Shown here piece by piece: positions 51,258 through 60,132 of a stretch of 64,000 nucleotides of DNA. The notes under the pieces were generated by a model, which saw only the letters and a list, made by a program, of their open reading frames with translations, had not been told where the DNA came from and made no database searches. The DNA is from Streptomyces sp. BHT-5-2 (GTDB taxonomy: Bacteria > Actinomycetota > Actinomycetes > Streptomycetales > Streptomycetaceae), in the NCBI RefSeq assembly GCF_019774615.1, contig NZ_CP081496.1, positions 3,782,001-3,846,000 on the forward strand, in the 5' to 3' direction. A program made the position numbers and the translations under genes. The stretch's first letter is position 1; every line of letters starts with the position of its first letter.

Positions 51258-52352
51258 GTGATCGAGTCTGGGCGGCCACAGCAACTTCGACACGGCCGGT
51301 GGAGGCTGGTGCGGCTGTCGCCAGTCGCCCTGACCATCGTCATCGCCAGCCTGGCATACACCACTCCCCCGGACATGGCCTTCAGTCGCCTCCTGCCCGC
51401 CGCGCCGGCCCTCGCCGCCGCTATGTGGCCAGTGCTCCCCACCGTCCTGCTGGGGACGGTCTGCCTCTTTCTGATGATCGGCCTCAGTGTCGTGTTCCCC
51501 GGTCTGGGGACGTGGTGGACGGTCGGGGGGATCGTCGCGGTCACCGTGGCGGCGGCGTACGGAAGTCATGCCCGGCTCCAGCGGGAGCGGACTCTCTTTC
51601 AGGTACGACTCGTGGCCGACGCGGCGCAGCAGGTGGTGCTGAGTCCGATGCCGCGCCGCTTCGGGAACGTCGAGATCGAGTCGCTGTATCTCGCGGCCGC
51701 GGCGGAGGCCCGTATCGGCGGGGACTTCTACGAGGTCGTCGACACGCGATACGGGGTCAGGCTGCTCATCGGTGATGTGCGGGGAAAGGGCCTGCCGGCG
51801 GTCGGGGCGGCCGCGGCGATCGTCAACTCCTTCCGGGAGGCGGCCTACGGCGAGGCCGACTTGGTCAGCGTCGCGCGCCGGCTGGATGCCAGCAGCGCCC
51901 GTTACAACGCCGCCTTTCCCCCCGAGGGGCCGATGGAGCGCTTCGCCACCGCCCTCCTTGTCGAGATGCCGCACGGGGGCACGCACATCGACATCCTCAA
52001 CTGCGGACACCCCGCTCCGCTGCTCCTGAGCCAAGGGGAACTCCGTGCTCTCGAGCCCACCGCCCCCTCCCCGCTGCTCAACCTCGCGGGGCTGATCGGC
52101 GATCACTACACCGTCGACGCCTTCGACTTCGGCCCCGGCGACCTGCTGCTTCTCTACACCGACGGGATCACCGAGGCCCGCGCCCGCGACGGTGAGTTCT
52201 TCCCGCTGGCGGCCTGGATGCGCCGGCAGCCCCCGCTACCGCCCCACGAACTGCTCAACGCTCTTCACCACGACCTCCTCCACTACAGCGCAGGACGCCT
52301 TGACGACGACATCGCCGCCCTTGCCGTGCGCCTGTGCGAGCCCCCGGAGTAG
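51258..52352 (+). CDS. Membrane-anchored PP2C/SpoIIE-type protein phosphatase
   Basis: 364 residues from the GTG at 51258. Three hydrophobic helices occupy residues ~20-95. They are followed by a PPM/SpoIIE phosphatase domain: IESLYLAAAAEARIGGDFYE (first metal Asp in GGDFYE), VRLLIGDVRGKGLPAVGAAA (second, GDVRGKG), LNCGHPAPLLL and LLLYTDGITEARARDG (TDG). It should dephosphorylate STAS anti-sigma antagonists on the inner face of the membrane. No STAS partner is adjacent, but relatives lie at the window start. Confidence 0.9.
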   Translation: MIESGRPQQLRHGRWRLVRLSPVALTIVIASLAYTTPPDMAFSRLLPAAPALAAAMWPVLPTVLLGTVCLFLMIGLSVVFPGLGTWWTVGGIVAVTVAAAYGSHARLQRERTLFQVRLVADAAQQVVLSPMPRRFGNVEIESLYLAAAAEARIGGDFYEVVDTRYGVRLLIGDVRGKGLPAVGAAAAIVNSFREAAYGEADLVSVARRLDASSARYNAAFPPEGPMERFATALLVEMPHGGTHIDILNCGHPAPLLLSQGELRALEPTAPSPLLNLAGLIGDHYTVDAFDFGPGDLLLLYTDGITEARARDGEFFPLAAWMRRQPPLPPHELLNALHHDLLHYSAGRLDDDIAALAVRLCEPPE

Positions 52353-52359
52353 ACCCGCC

Positions 52360-52925
52360 CCAGGTTGCGGTCATGTGATGCCTCCGGCCGGCGTTCCGCG
52401 GTGCCCCGAGAGCATCGTCGTCGGACCAGACCTGCGGCCGTACCGCGCGGCCCCGTCCCCCGGAGCCGATGAGCAGCATGCCGCTGCCCGAGGGGCCAGT
52501 GGAGTCCGTCAAGTGACGGTAGATGGTGGAGAGTTGGGTGTCGGTGAGTGAGCGGCGCAGGTAGGCGGCCTTGTCCTTGTAGCGGCGGTTGATCACGTCG
52601 CCGGCCTCGCCGGTGCCCGCGGTCACGGCGGTGACGAGATCGTTCACCATGCCTTGGAGGTTCGGGATTGGGCCGGGCCGGTGGCGCCGGGGGAACGCAG
52701 CAAGCAGCGGGTGACGATGCCGAAGTTGCCGCCGCCACCGCCGGTGTGTGCCCACCACAGGTCGCGGTGCGGGTCGCCGGGCTCGCGGGTGGCCACGACC
52801 GCACAGGCGGCGCCGTCTCGGTCGACGACCACCACCTCCACGCCGTACAGGTGGTCCACGACCGAGCCGTACCGGCGGGAGAGGGGCCCGTACCCGCCAC
52901 CGGCGAAGTGTCCGCCCGCGCCCGC
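52360..52925 (-). pseudogene. FAD-linked (berberine-bridge-type) oxidoreductase remnant
   Basis: Minus strand: [20 protein letters not shown], then [20 protein letters not shown] and [20 protein letters not shown] (FAD-binding region) in one frame. After about 52670, [40 protein letters not shown] and RPQVWSDDDALGAPR follow in another. The N-terminal P-loop and covalent-FAD Cys/His and most of the substrate domain are missing. Confidence 0.6.
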
Positions 52926-53145
52926 CTCACGGCCTGCCCTGCCACAGGCGTTGGAAGCTCAAGCGCCTACAAGGGGTGCCCCTACGTCTACCGCCCCCGG
53001 CCGGTCTGCCCATCCACGCGGGCGGTTGGGCCAAGCGACTGAATATGGCCCGCGAGCGTCGGTTTACCGCGGGTTGTCGGCCGTCTGCACGGACGGCCAC
53101 AGAAAGATACGACTCGATCAACAGGCCGACCAGGTAAGGAGCGTC

Positions 53146-53574
53146 GTGAAGAGACTAGCGCAGGCGGGACTGGTGGTGCAGGCGGGAACCCTCGTCGGGG
53201 CATGCGGTCTGGTGCTGTTCGGCACCGGAATCGCGCAGGCCCAGACCCCACCGGCCAACGCGGAAGGATCCCTGCTCAACGCCGCGACGGATTCCAATCT
53301 CGGCTCCCTCACGGCAATGCTGACCGGCGTGCTGTGCAACAACCGCCTGCCCGACTTCGATTACAAGTCACCCAAGATCAAGTCGCCTCATCCTTGCGTC
53401 GGCGGACCGATCAACAGCGGCAACAGCATCAAAAGCAACAACTTCCTCGACCACGGAAACCCGGTGAACAGCGGCAACATCCAAAACGCGGCCGGCACGA
53501 CCAACACCCTCAACTCCGCCAGCGGTTCCGAGTCGGGCAGCAAGAACAACGTCTCCAAGCTGCTCTCCCTCTGA
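53146..53574 (+). CDS. Secreted Asn/Gly/Ser-rich small protein
   Basis: 142 residues; the GTG at 53146 has AAGGAG 6 nt upstream. The N-terminus is a Sec signal (VKRLAQAGLVVQAGTLVGAC through GIAQAQT, cleavage after AQA). The mature part has LLNAATDSNLGSLTAMLTGV, two Cys, and a low-complexity end with repeated NSGN units (GGPINSGNSIKSNNF, NPVNSGNIQNAAG, SASGSESGSKNN). It may be a cell-surface or spore-wall protein like the rodlins/chaplins in style, but I recognise no family. Confidence 0.65.
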   Translation: MKRLAQAGLVVQAGTLVGACGLVLFGTGIAQAQTPPANAEGSLLNAATDSNLGSLTAMLTGVLCNNRLPDFDYKSPKIKSPHPCVGGPINSGNSIKSNNFLDHGNPVNSGNIQNAAGTTNTLNSASGSESGSKNNVSKLLSL

Positions 53575-53866
53575 CCCTCACCCTGACCCGACCCGACGGC
53601 GTCCGGAAGGCCACCGGGTTCACCGGGAAGGCTCCGTTCTTGGTCGTATGAGAACGCCTTGACACTCTGAGCGGTCTTCGGCGCCGGCCGCGGACGTGTA
53701 CCACGCCGTCCCGGGCGGCGGCCACGACCCGACGAGCCTTCAGTCGCCGTGCCGTTGGCATCACGCGCGGAAGGCGAGTGCGGAGGGCACGGCAGCCAGG
53801 AGGTGGCGGGTGTCCAGGCCATGGCCGGCGCAGTGGCATCCGGGAGAGTTGGGCTGATGTGCTGCG

Positions 53867-54364
53867 TCAGTCGGCCGTGCCGCTGTGGGCCTTCTGGGCC
53901 TGGCCGTCAGCCCCCGTGGTGGTCGTAGCCCATGCCCGGGCGATGGCAAGGCTGTCCTCGTAGAAGCGGTAGCGGGTGATCTCGCCGTCCGAAACGGTCA
54001 GTTGGAGCACGAACCAGCTCTCCATCGCCGCCCCGTTGCGTATGACGCGGCTCCGGAAGCGGCCCGAGACTGCTGCTTCCGCGCCATCCACGAGGGTCCG
54101 TTCGACAACGAATTCCTCCCTGGTGACGTATGTGGGGTGCGTGGTGAAGTAGTCGGCGACCTCGGTACGCGTCGCGCGGGTGCCGAGCCAGGGGACCTCG
54201 ACCGCGCCGGGTACGTCCCAGTCCACTCGCTCGGCGAAGAGTGCCGCGACGCCATCAACGTCTCCCGCGGCGAGTCGGGCCAGGAAGTTCTCGACGGTGT
54301 CCCGCGTGCTCGGCACCGTCGATTCCGCTCGCATCACTTCGTGCCTCCACTGTTGATCGTTCAT
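53867..54364 (-). CDS. SnoaL/NTF2-like protein
   Basis: 165 residues from the ATG at 54364. It has a SnoaL-like cone fold: TVENFLARLAAGDVDGVAAL, VDWDVPGAVEVPWLGTRATR (Trp and Asp typical of the SnoaL family), YVTREEFVVERTLVDGAEAA and ESWFVLQLTVSDGEITRYRF. Possible isomerase, cyclase or binding role. The AT-rich spacer upstream has TATGGATTTTGAACAGTACA, likely the promoter. Confidence 0.8.
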   Translation of the reverse strand: MNDQQWRHEVMRAESTVPSTRDTVENFLARLAAGDVDGVAALFAERVDWDVPGAVEVPWLGTRATRTEVADYFTTHPTYVTREEFVVERTLVDGAEAAVSGRFRSRVIRNGAAMESWFVLQLTVSDGEITRYRFYEDSLAIARAWATTTTGADGQAQKAHSGTAD

Positions 54365-54429
54365 ATGGATTTTGAACAGTACAGTCCAAAATTGAGGCGG
54401 GCAACTCAGCGCGCCTCACCGAGACGGGT

Positions 54430-55070
54430 GAAGCATTCCGTTCGCGAATCGGCAGGCCCTCGAAGCCATCCGCTCTCGCCTCGAACTCGCGGCCGGCGAT
54501 GTCCTGTTGGATGGCAGGTTCACCCTGGCCGAGGAGAACGGGCCGGCTGTCGAGCTCGACTACGGGGCTCCGGCCGCGAACATGCCGACGGCGACGCTGA
54601 ACCCGCGGCGGGTCAATTCGGTCCGCGGTAACTACGGGCCGCCCAGGACGATGTGTCCAAGCGCGTGCTGTCTGAGGACCGGTGGATCATGCTGCCGTCG
54701 GACCGGGCGAAGTGGGGGGCAGACGCAATACGACACCGCCACCGAGTCGTTGGCCCTGCCTCAGGGCACGAAGCCGCAGATCGAGCGGGAAGATGCGCCG
54801 GGCCTCGTCAGCACTCGCGACGTCGTGGACGCCCCGGTGCAGATCGGGGCCAAGGGCGCCGCGGCCGCGATGCCGATGCTGCACTCGCCGGACTGCCACA
54901 TCACCGCGACCGTCCTGTGGGCGCCACAGCGAATCCCCTCGCCGCCCTGGCAACCGCCGTCCACGTCCTCGATCCGGTCGAGCGCATCCCCCGTGATGCT
55001 GCTCGCCGGCGAGCAGGTCACGGATCCCGCGGTCGCCCAGCAGATCAGCGCTAACTCTCTCATTTACCGA
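54430..55070 (+). pseudogene. Phage major capsid protein E remnant
   Basis: One frame reads RQALEAIRSRLELAAGDVLL and DGRFTLAEENGPAVELDYGA. A second follows with MSKRVLSEDRWIMLPSDRAK. Back in the first come TQYDTATESLALPQGTKPQI, EREDAPGLVSTRDVVDAPVQ and GAKGAAAAMPMLHSPDCHIT. This order is that of gpE-type capsid proteins of actinophages. Start and middle are broken. It is the only prophage trace seen in the window and lies just upstream of lsr2. Confidence 0.55.
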
Positions 55071-55118
55071 AAGTTCGCCGTGCGATCATCCGCGGAGACG
55101 GAAAACAGCAGAAGCATT

Positions 55119-55124
55119 TACACT
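55119..55124 (+). promoter_or_regulatory. Likely -10 box for a leaderless lsr2 transcript
   Basis: TACACT lies 7 nt before the lsr2 ATG, and no ribosome-binding site is present between them. Together these suggest transcription starting at or next to the ATG (inference). Confidence 0.5.
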
Positions 55125-55131
55125 TTCAGCC

Positions 55132-55455
55132 ATGGCACAGAAGACCGTCATCATCTACACAGACGACCTCACGGGCGAAGAGACCTCAGAGGCGGCAACG
55201 CACACCATTACCCTCGATGGCGTGGCGTACGAGATCGACCTCGGCCCGGACAGCTACGACAAGCTGCTTGAGGCCGTTGGCCCCTTCCTCAAGGCCGGGC
55301 GCAAGACCGGCCGGGCCCGTAAGCCCCGGAAGGAAACCACCGGTGGTGACGACACCGCGGCGATCAGGGCGTGGGCGAAGGAGAACGGCTACCAGGTCAA
55401 TGACCGTGGTCGTGTCCCGGCCGACATTCGCGAGGCGTACCAGAGGGCTCGCTAA
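55132..55455 (+). CDS. lsr2: Lsr2-family nucleoid-associated protein
   Basis: 107 residues, the normal Lsr2 length. The N-terminal dimerisation domain is MAQKTVIIYTDDLTGEETSE with YEIDLGPDSYDKLLEAVGPF. A basic linker (GRKTGRARKPRKETTGG) leads to the C-terminal DNA-binding domain AAIRAWAKENGYQVNDRGRV with the RGR AT-hook-like motif. Lsr2 coats AT-rich and foreign DNA and silences it, as H-NS does. Location beside phage and IS remnants fits a xenogeneic silencer, possibly a second copy. A clean terminator follows. Confidence 0.93.
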   Translation: MAQKTVIIYTDDLTGEETSEAATHTITLDGVAYEIDLGPDSYDKLLEAVGPFLKAGRKTGRARKPRKETTGGDDTAAIRAWAKENGYQVNDRGRVPADIREAYQRAR

Positions 55456-55472
55456 TCTACCCGAATAAGGCG

Positions 55473-55501
55473 GAAGCCCCTCATTTCACATGAGGGGCTT
55501 C
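55473..55501. terminator. Rho-independent terminator of lsr2
   Basis: GAAGCCCCTCAT-TTCAC-ATGAGGGGCTTC followed by TTCTTC. 12-bp perfect stem. Confidence 0.88.
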
Positions 55502-55591
55502 TTCTTCAGCACTTAGCAAATCGAGGATGTTTTCTCCAGCGTGGCTGGTCTTCGATCGCGCCGAGACGAGCCCCCGCTCCCCCGATTCGCC

Positions 55592-56182
55592 TTACGCCTT
55601 GACCATCGGCCAGGCGATGAATTTCGGGTAGGACCACATCTGGCCACGGCTGGCCTTGACGGTGCCGATGACGGCGAAAACGACGCCGGTGATGACGAAC
55701 GCCACCAGCAGGGCGAGCACGCTCAGCAGCACGATCGGGAGGGCGAGCGGGACGACCGGCTCGGAGTGCTGATCCACCGTGGCGAGGGAGAAGGTCATGA
55801 CCCCGCCGAGGTACATGATGAAGCCCAAGACCACCACGATGCCCTGGGTGATGCCGAAGTTGATCGCCTGGGCGCCGTGATGGCGGACGAGCGGGTCATG
55901 CAGGTTGCGGGGATTGTTCCGGATGGTCATCGGGGCGATCCAGCCGAGGATCCCGCCGAGGCCGCAGCAGAAGCTCGCACCGACGGTGACGGTGAGCAGC
56001 GCGGAGAGATGGGTCCACATGGCTGCGGTCGACGGCGGCTGCATCGGGTACGGGTAGCCGGGCTGCCCGCCTGACCCCCATCCAGGTCCTGGTCCGTACC
56101 GGCCAGGACCTGCGTCATTGCCAGGCGTCGCGTCGTGGGGAGGTTGAGGCTGCGACTCGTCGGGCTTGTGGAACTCGACCAT
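55592..56182 (-). CDS. DUF4870-family membrane protein
   Basis: 196 residues. A Pro/Gly/Tyr-rich cytoplasmic N-terminus of ~50 residues (GPGWGSGGQPGYPYPMQPPS) leads into three or four helices: MWTHLSALLTVTVGASFCCG, GITQGIVVVLGFIMYLG and LPIVLLSVLALLVAFVITGV. The motif LGWIAPMTIRNNPRNLHDPL after the first helix is the DUF4870 (Tic20-like) signature. Function unknown. It is convergent with lsr2 across the terminator. Confidence 0.85.
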   Translation of the reverse strand: MVEFHKPDESQPQPPHDATPGNDAGPGRYGPGPGWGSGGQPGYPYPMQPPSTAAMWTHLSALLTVTVGASFCCGLGGILGWIAPMTIRNNPRNLHDPLVRHHGAQAINFGITQGIVVVLGFIMYLGGVMTFSLATVDQHSEPVVPLALPIVLLSVLALLVAFVITGVVFAVIGTVKASRGQMWSYPKFIAWPMVKA

Positions 56183-56577
56183 GCGTCGATTCCCCCATAG
56201 TTCTCATTGTTGTACGGGTGTGCGAATTTACTGCTCAGGGTGACTCTACGGGATGAGCCAGGCATCCCCGGTGGGCGGTGGAGCTGTGCGCCCCGACGCA
56301 GGGTGGAGGCGTCGATGCTTCGCCAGCCGTGGGGAGGCGCACGCGTTGTAAGGTCTCGCCGCGCATGACATGTCGATCTTGTGTGACCCGGGCGCCCCGG
56401 CCTTTCTTCGTTGTCTCACGGCCATGCCGTCGTGATCGGTCGCAAACTCGTGGCGTCTTCCTCGGCCGGCCCTTGGTGTGGCACGCCGGGTTTGCCGGAC
56501 CTCAGGCCGGCGTTGGCGCCGGTCCGCGCGACGAGTGCTGTCGTGCGTGCTCGCGTTCGGACTTGGCGGGTGGGTGG
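56183..56577. other. No supported gene
   Basis: About 395 bases of shadow ORFs only. Confidence 0.35.
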
Positions 56578-57504
56578 TCATCCCGTCCATCCGGTGTGGT
56601 GCAGCCAGTCCTCGAAGGACATCAAGTCGGGGTGCAGGCGGTGCAGGAGGTTGGTGTCCCGGTCTCGGGCGTAGAGATCACGGTCGGCGAAGAACTGGAA
56701 CATCGCTGCGTAGTCGTGGCTGAAGTCGGGGACCGCGGCGCGCAGTTCGTCATGCGGCATCGGGATGTAGGTGCTGGGGGTGCCCGTGACCTGAGCGAAG
56801 GCAGCGGCGATCTCGTCGCCGGTGCGGCTGTCGCCGATCACCGCGAGGTCGCGGGCACCCCAGGACTGCCAGTTGTCGAACATGTGGCAGGCGAACCAGG
56901 CAATGTCGTCGAGGGCGACGAGCGGGTAGCGGGCGGCGCCGAGGGGGAGCCTGAAGGTCAGGCCGCCCCGGCCGTCCGGTCGGGGTGTGAGCCGGTCCCG
57001 CAGGTTCTCGAAGTACGGCGCCGTGGTCAGTACCGAGACGTGGTCCGTGTACCAGCCGTCGGTCTCCTTGCGGAGCATTTCCTCCGACCGCATCAGGTCG
57101 ATGTGGGCGGCGACGGCGGCCTTGCTGTCGAAGTGCGGGACGGGGTGGCCGGTCAGGGACACCGCGCTGTCCAACGAGGACCAGATGAAACGCTCAACGC
57201 CGGCCCGCTCCGCGGCGGCCAGCAAGTCCAGCCCTTGCCGGTGCTCGCCCACGGCGCTGCCCGTCGCGAAGAAGTCGGTGTTGGCGAACACGTAATCGGC
57301 CTGCCCCATGAGGGCGTTGAGGGCCGCTGGGTCGGAGCGGACCAGTTGCAGGCGGTGGGGGGCGGTGGCGGCGAGTTCGGTGGCGTGGGCGGACTCCGGG
57401 TTGCGGGTGGGGACGGTGATGGTGACGCCGGTGGTGGCCAACAGGTGTCGGACCACGTGACTGCCCATGGCTCCGGTGCCGCCCACGACGAGGACGTGGG
57501 TCAC
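56578..57504 (-). CDS. NmrA-like NAD(P)-binding protein
   Basis: The GTG at 57504 overlaps the previous stop (GTGA) and gives 308 residues. The N-terminal loop GGTGAMGSHVVRHLL binds dinucleotide. LVRSDPAALNALMGQADYVF, then VERFIWSSLDSAVSLTGHPV, HFDSKAAVAAHIDLMRSEEM and LDDIAWFACHMFDN are typical of the NmrA/HSCARG branch of atypical SDRs. These often sense redox state or reduce small molecules. The divergent HxlR gene is its probable regulator. Confidence 0.88.
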   Translation of the reverse strand: MTHVLVVGGTGAMGSHVVRHLLATTGVTITVPTRNPESAHATELAATAPHRLQLVRSDPAALNALMGQADYVFANTDFFATGSAVGEHRQGLDLLAAAERAGVERFIWSSLDSAVSLTGHPVPHFDSKAAVAAHIDLMRSEEMLRKETDGWYTDHVSVLTTAPYFENLRDRLTPRPDGRGGLTFRLPLGAARYPLVALDDIAWFACHMFDNWQSWGARDLAVIGDSRTGDEIAAAFAQVTGTPSTYIPMPHDELRAAVPDFSHDYAAMFQFFADRDLYARDRDTNLLHRLHPDLMSFEDWLHHTGWTG

Positions 57505-57848
57505 GGCGTAACTCCCTGGTGTGTAAGGGCGTGTTCGGCCACCTGAGCGTGGGTGGCGACCCAGACGTCGCCGGACGCACGGATGCGGTCGAGGATCTGG
57601 GCGGCCATGCCCGCCAGGAGCGGTCGGCCTCCGACTTGGGCGTGGACGGTCAAGTGGAAGACGCCTGGGCCGGTGGTGACGCCGTAGTCCGCCCAGGAGG
57701 TGCTGTGCCTGTCGTCGATGCCGGACAGCGGCCATGCCGCGGCCATCGGCGCGTTGGCGGGCCAGTGCCCTGGTGACCACAGCTCCAACGCGACTGTGAC
57801 CAGCGCGACGACCTTCCGCCCGCCCGGCCGGTTGATCTCTGCCCTCAT
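57501..57848 (-). CDS. Polysaccharide-deacetylase-like protein with internal deletion
   Basis: 115 residues from the ATG at 57848. The N-terminal part GRKVVALVTVALELWSPGHW, then SGIDDRHSTSWADYG is like the first strand and entry of NodB/PuuE-type deacetylases. It joins directly to GPGVFHLTVHAQVGGRPLLA and RASGDVWVATHAQVAEH, the family C-terminus. About 150 residues with the metal site are absent, with the frame kept. Likely inactive, but still translated to couple the NmrA gene. Confidence 0.6.
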   Translation of the reverse strand: MRAEINRPGGRKVVALVTVALELWSPGHWPANAPMAAAWPLSGIDDRHSTSWADYGVTTGPGVFHLTVHAQVGGRPLLAGMAAQILDRIRASGDVWVATHAQVAEHALTHQGVTP

Positions 57849-57936
57849 TCGGTTCCCCTGCTCGGTAGCTTCCGCCGTGGACGCTAGTGAGGCGGTAGGT
57901 ACCTCCGGGTTCCTGGCAGCGGGCTACCGTCGGGGC

Positions 57937-58287
57937 ATGTGTGAGTACTCCGGCAGCGTCTTCCTCGCCGACTGCCCGGCTCGGTTGGCAGTCGAGATCA
58001 TCGCCGACAAGTGGGCGTTGGTCGTGCTGTTCGCGTTGAGCCGGGAGCCGTACAGGCACGGCGAGTTGGTCGACCTGATCGGCGGGATCTCGCGGAAAGT
58101 GCTGACCCAGACGCTGCGGCGGCTGCAGGGGTACGGCCTGGTCGACCGCCACGCCGAGGCCGGGAAGGTCCAGTACGCACTGACAGACTTGGGCCGGACG
58201 CTGGTAAAGCCGATCGCGGTGCTGACTGAGTGGGCTCACGAGCACGGCGCGGCCGTGGTGGGATTCCAAGAGTCCAAAACGGACTGA
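57937..58287 (+). CDS. HxlR-family winged-helix regulator
   Basis: 116 residues from the ATG at 57937. Pattern: MCEYSGSVFLADCPARLAVE with Cys-2 and Cys-13, IIADKWALVVLFALSREPYR, ISRKVLTQTLRRLQGYGLVD (recognition helix) and YALTDLGRTLVKPIAVLTEW. HxlR proteins with an N-terminal Cys often respond to electrophiles or oxidants, so redox sensing is plausible. The palindrome AGGTACCT at 57897-57904, in the 88-bp gap to the divergent operon, is a candidate operator. Confidence 0.9.
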   Translation: MCEYSGSVFLADCPARLAVEIIADKWALVVLFALSREPYRHGELVDLIGGISRKVLTQTLRRLQGYGLVDRHAEAGKVQYALTDLGRTLVKPIAVLTEWAHEHGAAVVGFQESKTD

Positions 58288-58709
58288 GTCAGAGGCCAAC
58301 GGGCGGGCCGATGAATCACTGGCCGCCCTGTCATAGGGCCATGAACAAGGCGGTTCAGGTGCCGCCGTCACTAGCAGAATGCCGCCCCGCAGCCCATCAC
58401 GGCCCAGGCGTCCACCAGAGACCGCGGAAGGCAGTGGCACCGGCCATGATATCCGCCACCCGGCGCACCGACGTGTTCACAGAACTGTCGCCGTCTCGGA
58501 ATTCCGAGGCGGATGGGACCGCGGCAGCGGCGTGACTTAAACTCACAGCGGTTGAGGCGCGACAAAAACCTGGAGTTTCCCAGTTCCGTTCAATCGCCCC
58601 CCGAGTCGCCCACACCAACCTCACCCGTCCCGCTCTGCACGTAGCCGCCGCAACCGAAAGGTCCGGGTGGGGTGCGCTCAGGGAGTTTCACGGGTTTTGC
58701 CCCGGCCTC
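58288..58709. other. No supported gene
   Basis: About 420 bases. A minus-strand frame near 58430-58520 reads SEFRDGDSSVNTSVRRVADI, unidentified. Possibly promoter or debris. Confidence 0.35.
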
Positions 58710-59105
58710 TTATGTTTCATCGCCCCAGACACGGACAGCCAACGGGCGCATGTCGTCATCCGCGACATCGACCCGAAAACCCGCCGATACAAGAATCCCG
58801 GTTATCGCATCCCGCACATGCGAAACAACGGCTCCGGAATGCCGAATGACCGGCGCCTGGAGTTGACCTTTCCGCACAGCGTCGGATGCGGCTTGAGAAA
58901 GAATTGGGTGCGGGTTCCAGCTCACGAAAACCCCTCCTGCCGAATCATCGCCGAGATCAACTTCAATCTGCGCACCTGCCCGTTCCTCTCCGTCCCCCTG
59001 TCGAAGGGTAGCGATTCCCGCCAGCTCCAACTCCCGGTGAACTTTATCGGCCAGGAAGTTTCGGTTAGCGATAACTTCATCAGAAACGTTGGCGTAGTCA
59101 ACCAT
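58710..59105 (-). CDS. Conserved-looking hypothetical protein
   Basis: 131 residues from the ATG at 59105. VSDEVIANRNFLADKVHREL, GAQIEVDLGDDSAGGVFVSW, then NPHPILSQAASDAVRKGQLQ, VIRHSGAVVSHVRDAITGIL and VDVADDDMRPLAVRVWG. Mixed alpha/beta, acidic, lower GC than its neighbours. No family recognised. The composition and lack of Arg/Pro bias support a real gene. Confidence 0.65.
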   Translation of the reverse strand: MVDYANVSDEVIANRNFLADKVHRELELAGIATLRQGDGEERAGAQIEVDLGDDSAGGVFVSWNPHPILSQAASDAVRKGQLQAPVIRHSGAVVSHVRDAITGILVSAGFRVDVADDDMRPLAVRVWGDET

Positions 59106-59195
59106 GAACGCCCCTCCTGCGTTTAGCGGTTGGGTTTCGCTAGAAACTTGGTGGGCATCCCGCACCTGGAACTCTCGCGACGGCTCATCAGCACG

Positions 59196-59227
59196 CTGGG
59201 CCCGCACTCGGGTGAGTGCGGGCCCAG
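59196..59227. terminator. 14-bp perfect hairpin, 3' end of the IS1634 remnant
   Basis: CTGGGCCCGCACTC-GGGT-GAGTGCGGGCCCAG. It lies 21 nt past the stop of the minus-strand transposase frame. Confidence 0.8.
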
Positions 59228-59247
59228 TGGTGCATGAGGTGCGAGCG

Positions 59248-59967
59248 TTACAACTGCCGGTCCCCCTGCCAGGTTATGGACGTGAGCGCGACCAGACCAC
59301 CATGCGCCGGGCCTTCGTGGGTCACCGTCCGGGCGGGGCCGGCCTCGTGGGCGACTCGGCTCGCCGGCTCCGCCCCTTCGTGGAACAGCCGTTCCCGCTG
59401 GGCGTCGTACCTGCCGGCCTCCCGGTCCCGCAGGTGCAGATCCAGTGTGGCGTCGATGCTCTTCGCCCACGCGTACAGAGCGGCGACGAGACCATCGGAC
59501 AGGGCCGGCGCGGCGGCGGGATCGTCGGGAAAGAAGTCCCCGAATCCATCCGAGCACAACGGGCCGAACGCGCTGATCGCGGCGGCGCCGACCGAGCCGG
59601 TGATGTGCTCCGGCTCCGGGGCAATGGCGTCCAGTGCACGGGCGATCCGGTCGTCGTTGAGTGTTTCCGCCTCGATCCCGAAGACGTCTTCGACCGCCCA
59701 CTCACCCGCCCACGCGGCGATGTGCTCCAGCGGTGCCGGAGCAGTGAGCCGGTTGGCGATCAGCGCCTCGACCACCTCGCCATGCGATACCCGGGCCACC
59801 TCCCTCACCGGGCAAAGCCGGTCGAAGATCCCAGCGATGTCCAGCCGACGACAGAAGTCCGCGACCACCGGCAGCGCGGCCAACCGCTTGGCCGCCACCC
59901 GCGGCACCACCAACTCCGCCCGCCCCCGCCGAGCTCGACGCCGGGGCCGGCCCGATACGACAGCCAC
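59248..59967 (-). pseudogene. IS1634-family transposase, N-terminal half joined to unrelated tail
   Basis: 240-codon frame. AALPVVADFCRRLDIAGIFD, VARVSHGEVVEALIANRLTA and AVEDVFGIEAETLNDDRIAR, then ALDAIAPEPEHITGSVGAAA are typical of the DUF4277 N-terminal region of IS1634 transposases. After about residue 160 the sequence (DREAGRYDAQRERLFHEG) no longer follows the family as I know it. The DDE catalytic core is missing, so it is inactive. Confidence 0.65.
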
Positions 59968-60132
59968 ACCGACCCCAACGACCTACGGCGCAGTCACCCC
60001 GGCACTCAAAACCATGCACGGAGAACGGATCTGGTGTCCTGAGCCCTGCCGATGCCCAGCTGTGCGAGCACGTCCTGGCGGCCACCGACGGCCGGACGCT
60101 TGAGACCGCCTTCGGCCTGAACCTCCAGCTGC

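Noticed and set aside
48409..51261. 950-codon plus-strand ORF opposite the STAND regulator
   Set aside because: Antisense shadow; the minus strand has HTH, Walker and TPR motifs.
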